31,909 bases of DNA from a virus, in the IMG/VR virus record IMGVR_UViG_3300042691_014705, positions 1-31,909 of that record; one strand, written 5' to 3'. Within the stretch, counting starts at the first letter, position 1; every line of letters starts with the position of its first letter. Positions 29,059 through 31,909 of the stretch are shown in pieces. The notes below the pieces were generated by a model. It saw nothing but the letters and a program-made list of their open reading frames with translations, ran no database searches and was not told where the DNA came from. The position numbers were made by a program, and so were the translations under genes.

Positions 29059-29706
29059 ATGAAAAAATCTTTTATCCTTTACGTTGATTCGCTTAACGTA
29101 TTACTTGACCTCACCGAAGAGCAAGCTGGCGCGCTATTTATAGCGATTTATAACTATCATTTAAATGGCGTAATACCCGAAACATTTTGGCTCAAAATGG
29201 CAATGAACTCATTTATTAACCAATGGGAACGAGATTCAGAAAAATGGGCGAAAACCGTCGAAGCCCGAAAAGAAAGCGGCCGAAAAGGTGGGTTAAGCAA
29301 AGCCAAGCAAATGCTAGCAAATGCTAATTTAGCTAAGCAAGATTTAGCAAATGTAGCTGTTAATGTAAATGATAATGTAAATGAGAATGTAACAGAAAAG
29401 GTTACTAAAGAAAAAAAATCTATAAAAAAAGAATTTCAACCGCCAACCCTTGAGGAGGTAAAAAGTTGGTTCATCGAAAACGGTTCAACCGCTGAGGCGG
29501 GCGCTAAGGCTTGGCAATACTACACCGATGGAAATTGGAACGACTCAAAAGGCCAACCCGTTAAAAATTGGCGGCAAAAAATGAGGGGCGGCCGTTGGCT
29601 CGAGCCAAAACCAAACGCCAAACCTCAAGATGAACAATATCGCCAGCTCGATCGCGTGCTCGTTCCTGGCTCCGATATTCTTTACAAATACAACCCCCAC
29701 GGCTAA
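29059..29706 (+). CDS. DUF6291-like replication protein (initiator/helicase loader candidate)
   Basis: 215 residues. The N-terminal ~75 (MKKSFILYVDSLNVLLDLTE, EQAGALFIAIYNYHLNG, then KWAKTVEARKESGRKGG) match DUF6291, found in phage replication modules. A polar linker (about 80-130; LANANLAKQDLANVAV, NVNDNVNENV) is encoded by repeats. The C-terminal domain (PPTLEEVKSWFIENGS, KAWQYYTDGNW, GQPVKNWRQKMRGG) resembles the C-terminal part of DnaD-like helicase loaders. It lies directly before DnaB, which supports a loader or initiator role. Confidence 0.75.
   Translation: MKKSFILYVDSLNVLLDLTEEQAGALFIAIYNYHLNGVIPETFWLKMAMNSFINQWERDSEKWAKTVEARKESGRKGGLSKAKQMLANANLAKQDLANVAVNVNDNVNENVTEKVTKEKKSIKKEFQPPTLEEVKSWFIENGSTAEAGAKAWQYYTDGNWNDSKGQPVKNWRQKMRGGRWLEPKPNAKPQDEQYRQLDRVLVPGSDILYKYNPHG
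29307..29397. repeat. iteron-like repeat cluster inside the replication gene
   Basis: 10-bp units: GCAAATGCTA at 29307-29316 and 29317-29326, and GCAAATGTAG at 29347-29356, with two degenerate units between. 12-bp units beginning AATGTA lie at 29350, 29362, 29374 and 29386. An A/T-rich tract (29401-29437) follows. The arrangement resembles the lambda origin inside gene O; the coding of a low-complexity linker is the alternative explanation. Confidence 0.6.
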
Positions 29707-29720
29707 CCCCAAAAACACCA

Positions 29721-31055
29721 ATGTTATTACCGCCCAACGATACAGAACTCGAAAAAATAGCCCTAGGAGCTATTCTCCTCGATTTTAACGCACTCAAACG
29801 CGTCGAGGGTATCCTAACCTCAGAAAAGTTTTTCGACCCGCGTAATGGGCTCGTATTCGATGCAATTCAAAAACTGAAAACTGAAAACCTTCCAATTGAT
29901 ATTTTAACCGTTACTCAAACGCTTCGAAAATCTAAAACATTGAGCGCGGCGGGCGGGCCCCTTTACCTCTCAGAATTGACCACTCGAGTAAGCTCAACGG
30001 CTAACCTTGAAACGTGGGCGCTTCAATTAGTTGAAATGTATTTAAAAAGGGAGCTGGGTAAAATGGCGGCGCGGTTAGCTGAGGAGGCCCTATCGCCCGA
30101 AAACGACCCTTTCGATTTATACAACTCCTATTCGGTACAACTAACAGACCTCATAAAATCAAACCTGAAAGGCGAAACTTCGCATATTTCCAAAATAACC
30201 CCCGAAACCTCGCAAAGCATCGAAGACCGCGAGCGCCATGGGCTCTCAGGAATACCCACAGGAATAACAAACGTGGATCAAATACTCGGCGGACATCAAA
30301 AAGGGGATTTAATTTACATAGCGGCCCGCCCAGGAATGGGTAAAACCGCCCTCGCGTTAAGTGTTGCCCTTAATATGGCTCAAAGCGGTTACCCCGTGGC
30401 TTTCTTTTCGCTCGAAATGTCACGCGCTCAACTCGTTTTTCGTTTGGCTTCCATACTTTCAGGAATGAACGCCGAGAAATTGGCGAAATATACCCTCTCA
30501 AAAGAGGAGAAAATTACCTACTATCAAACCGTCGATAGGTTAAACGCCCTTCCGATTTACATCGACGACCGCCCAGGCCTTTCAATTCACGATTTAAAAA
30601 CCCGCGTTCGAACTTTGGCCGAGCGTTCAAACGTAAAAGCGGCGTTTATTGATTACGTGCAATTACTGAGCGCGGGTAATAAAAAGAATTTTGGGAGCCG
30701 TGAGCAGGAAATTAGCACAATATCGAGAGGGCTTAAATTGATAGCCAAAGAAAACGGCCTCCCCGTTATCGCCCTGAGCCAACTTAGCCGAGCGGTTGAG
30801 GCGCGCCAAGATAAACGGCCGCTCCTTTCCGACCTGAGAGATTCGGGAAGCCTCGAGCAGGACGCCGACGTTGTGGCATTTCTTTACCGCGCTGGCTATT
30901 ATGAAGCTAATTCTCCAATTAACACGGCCGAGTTTATAATCGCCAAACACCGCAACGGGCGAACGGGCATGCTGAGCGTGAATTTTACCCCCGAAACGAT
31001 GCACTATACCGACATTCAAAACAAAACAATAATTAATGAATCATGGGAACTTTAA
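29721..31055 (+). CDS. dnaB: replicative DNA helicase, DnaB family
   Basis: 444 residues. N-terminal helical domain (PPNDTELEKIALGAILLD, LPIDILTVTQTL, YLSELTTRV), then the RecA-like domain: Walker A ARPGMGKT (202-209), SLEMSRAQLVFRL, Walker B with AFIDYVQLL, SQLSRAVEAR, LSDLRDSGSLEQDADVVAFL, and KHRNGRTG. All main DnaB motifs are intact. It is the replicative fork helicase, probably loaded by the preceding gene product. It overlaps the next gene by 13 nt. Slightly short compared with host DnaB, as usual in phages. Confidence 0.93.
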   Translation: MLLPPNDTELEKIALGAILLDFNALKRVEGILTSEKFFDPRNGLVFDAIQKLKTENLPIDILTVTQTLRKSKTLSAAGGPLYLSELTTRVSSTANLETWALQLVEMYLKRELGKMAARLAEEALSPENDPFDLYNSYSVQLTDLIKSNLKGETSHISKITPETSQSIEDRERHGLSGIPTGITNVDQILGGHQKGDLIYIAARPGMGKTALALSVALNMAQSGYPVAFFSLEMSRAQLVFRLASILSGMNAEKLAKYTLSKEEKITYYQTVDRLNALPIYIDDRPGLSIHDLKTRVRTLAERSNVKAAFIDYVQLLSAGNKKNFGSREQEISTISRGLKLIAKENGLPVIALSQLSRAVEARQDKRPLLSDLRDSGSLEQDADVVAFLYRAGYYEANSPINTAEFIIAKHRNGRTGMLSVNFTPETMHYTDIQNKTIINESWEL

Positions 31056-31276
31056 AAAATCAAACCGCCCTTAGTTGGTTTTTAGAACAACAAACCCCAA
31101 TAACGCCCGAAATGCTTTTAAAAGCTCTCGAAATGGAACGCCAGCAAATCGCCGACGCTTTTGTTAAATCCGCTCAGGATTACGAAAAATCGAAAGATTA
31201 TGAGATTATTAGCCAAATAGAATATAAGGCCTTTAAATACATAAAAGAAACATTCGGAACTGATGAAAGTTTATAA
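31043..31276 (+). CDS. small hypothetical protein, 77 aa
   Basis: Helical (TALSWFLEQQTPITPEMLL, KALEMERQQIADAFVKSAQD), with a C-terminal YIKETFG segment common to small Bacteroidota phage proteins. Its start overlaps the dnaB end, and its stop overlaps the next start. Function unknown. Confidence 0.65.
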   Translation: MGTLKNQTALSWFLEQQTPITPEMLLKALEMERQQIADAFVKSAQDYEKSKDYEIISQIEYKAFKYIKETFGTDESL

Positions 31277-31511
31277 GAATCAAAAAGCGGGAAGTTATGA
31301 CGTACTAACCGAGAAAAACTTACTTTTTCACGTGGAAAAGTGGGGGACTCGATTTATAGGCGTCGTAAATAGCAGTTGGCAAGCGAACGGTAAATTATTA
31401 AAAAAAATACCGACCAACGTTTCAGCCAGCGTCGTTAACGAAATGGCGAAAAATGGGCGTAAATATGAATTTCTTTTAAAGTATTATGAAAATCTCAATA
31501 AAAGAAACTGA
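31263..31511 (+). CDS. small hypothetical protein, 82 aa
   Basis: MKVYKNQKAGSYDVLTEKN, strands around RFIGVVNSSW, then a helix and a C-terminal EFLLKYYENLNKRN. Overlaps the preceding gene by 14 nt and ends 2 nt before ninG. No family recognised; a DNA-processing accessory is possible from its neighbours only. Confidence 0.6.
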   Translation: MKVYKNQKAGSYDVLTEKNLLFHVEKWGTRFIGVVNSSWQANGKLLKKIPTNVSASVVNEMAKNGRKYEFLLKYYENLNKRN

Positions 31512-31513
31512 GG

Positions 31514-31909
31514 ATGAAACGTTGTAAAATTTGCAAAGCGCCCTTTACGCCGACTTATTCGAGCTTGCAAGCCACTTGCACGAAACCCCAATGTTTAATT
31601 GAATGGGGCCGAATGGCTGAGCGGAAAAAAGCGAAACGGGAAATTCGACAAATGAGAGAGAACGTTAAAAGCGTTAGCCAGTACCGCCGCGAGCTTCAAA
31701 AAGTGTTTAACGAATTCATTCGCCTGAGAGATAAAAACGAGCCTTGTATAAGTTGCGGCCGACCTTTGCCCGCGAAATATGACGCGGGGCATTTTTACAG
31801 CGTTGGCAGTTACCCGAATTTAAGATTTAATGAGGATAATGTTCACGGCCAATGCGTCGAATGTAATCAGCATAAACACGGGAATTTGTTAGAATACGCG
31901 CCCAGGTTA
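31514..31909 (+). CDS. ninG: NinG/Rap recombination protein, N-terminal part
   Basis: ATG at 31514; the frame runs off the window after 132 codons and continues at base 1 through the 69-bp repeat. Residues 4-27 form a Cys4 zinc knuckle (CKIC ... CTKPQC); a basic helix follows (ERKKAKREIRQMRENV), then FIRLRDKNEPCISCGRPL, AGHFYSVGSYPNLRFNEDN and CVECNQHK, all positions conserved in lambda NinG. It acts as a structure-specific nuclease in recombination, fitting its place with the annealing protein and exonuclease of this unit. Confidence 0.88.
   Translation, partial: MKRCKICKAPFTPTYSSLQATCTKPQCLIEWGRMAERKKAKREIRQMRENVKSVSQYRRELQKVFNEFIRLRDKNEPCISCGRPLPAKYDAGHFYSVGSYPNLRFNEDNVHGQCVECNQHKHGNLLEYAPRL
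31841..31909. repeat. terminal direct repeat, right copy
   Basis: Identical to bases 1-69; see the left copy. Removing one copy closes the circle at 31,840 bp with the ninG frame intact. Confidence 0.9.

Noticed and set aside
30663-31019. 118-codon minus-strand frame inside dnaB
   Set aside because: Antisense shadow of conserved DnaB motifs, isolated from any leftward unit.
1-31909. Integrase, tRNA genes, CRISPR array or insertion sequence
   Set aside because: None of the frames carries tyrosine or serine recombinase or transposase motifs, and I found no cloverleaf or spaced direct-repeat array; weak tRNA-like folds cannot be excluded by eye.

Overview
The window reads as one complete tailed-phage genome that was circular or circularly permuted. 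The first 69 bases recur exactly as the last 69, and the ninG reading frame runs across that junction, so the unique length is 31,840 bp. The host is probably a member of Bacteroidota (Flavobacteriia-like). The best promoter matches TTTG-N19-TAnnTTTG, most genes lack a Shine-Dalgarno sequence, and many small proteins resemble families I associate with phages of that phylum. A tape-measure protein without a visible sheath gene suggests a siphovirus. I see no integrase, no reverse transcriptase, no tRNA and no CRISPR array. The only repressor-like gene is a 61-residue HTH protein, so a lytic life style is likelier than lysogeny but not proven.

Two divergent transcription units leave a short promoter region at about 20.82-20.91 kb. 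The minus-strand unit (20.82 kb down to 0.94 kb) holds a sigma-70-like factor, a zinc-binding protein, small proteins, a small-terminase candidate, a tail-assembly chaperone made in two forms by a probable -1 frameshift, a tail-terminator-like domain fused to a fibre, tail proteins, the tape measure, XkdF-type protease, scaffold, major capsid protein, a tail-tube candidate, portal, connector, and the lysis cluster (30-residue microprotein, holin, second membrane protein, M15 endolysin). Hairpins with terminator character lie around the protease-scaffold-capsid genes.

The plus-strand unit (20.91 kb through the circular junction to 0.94 kb) begins with small proteins and an HTH protein, then the large terminase. 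A second promoter at 23.5 kb precedes recombination and replication genes: an annealing-protein candidate, YqaJ exonuclease, SF2 helicase, DNA methyltransferase, winged-helix protein, DUF6291-like replication protein, DnaB helicase, two small genes, NinG, and small genes including one with an SSB-like C-terminal tip. The two units meet tail to tail with overlapping stop codons at 935-938.

Points that stand out: a T9 slippery site in the chaperone gene; apparent complete absence of the tetramer CCGG; a 73-nt extended hairpin, with a 12-residue leader ORF entering it, just before the replication gene; tandem 10- and 12-bp repeats and a 14-bp palindrome inside two replication-region genes; and a shared AATGTAGCAAAAA element in both main promoters. 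Virion gene order is unusual: large and small terminase genes lie on opposite strands, and portal and capsid genes come after the tail genes. No gene-free stretch exceeds 300 bases.
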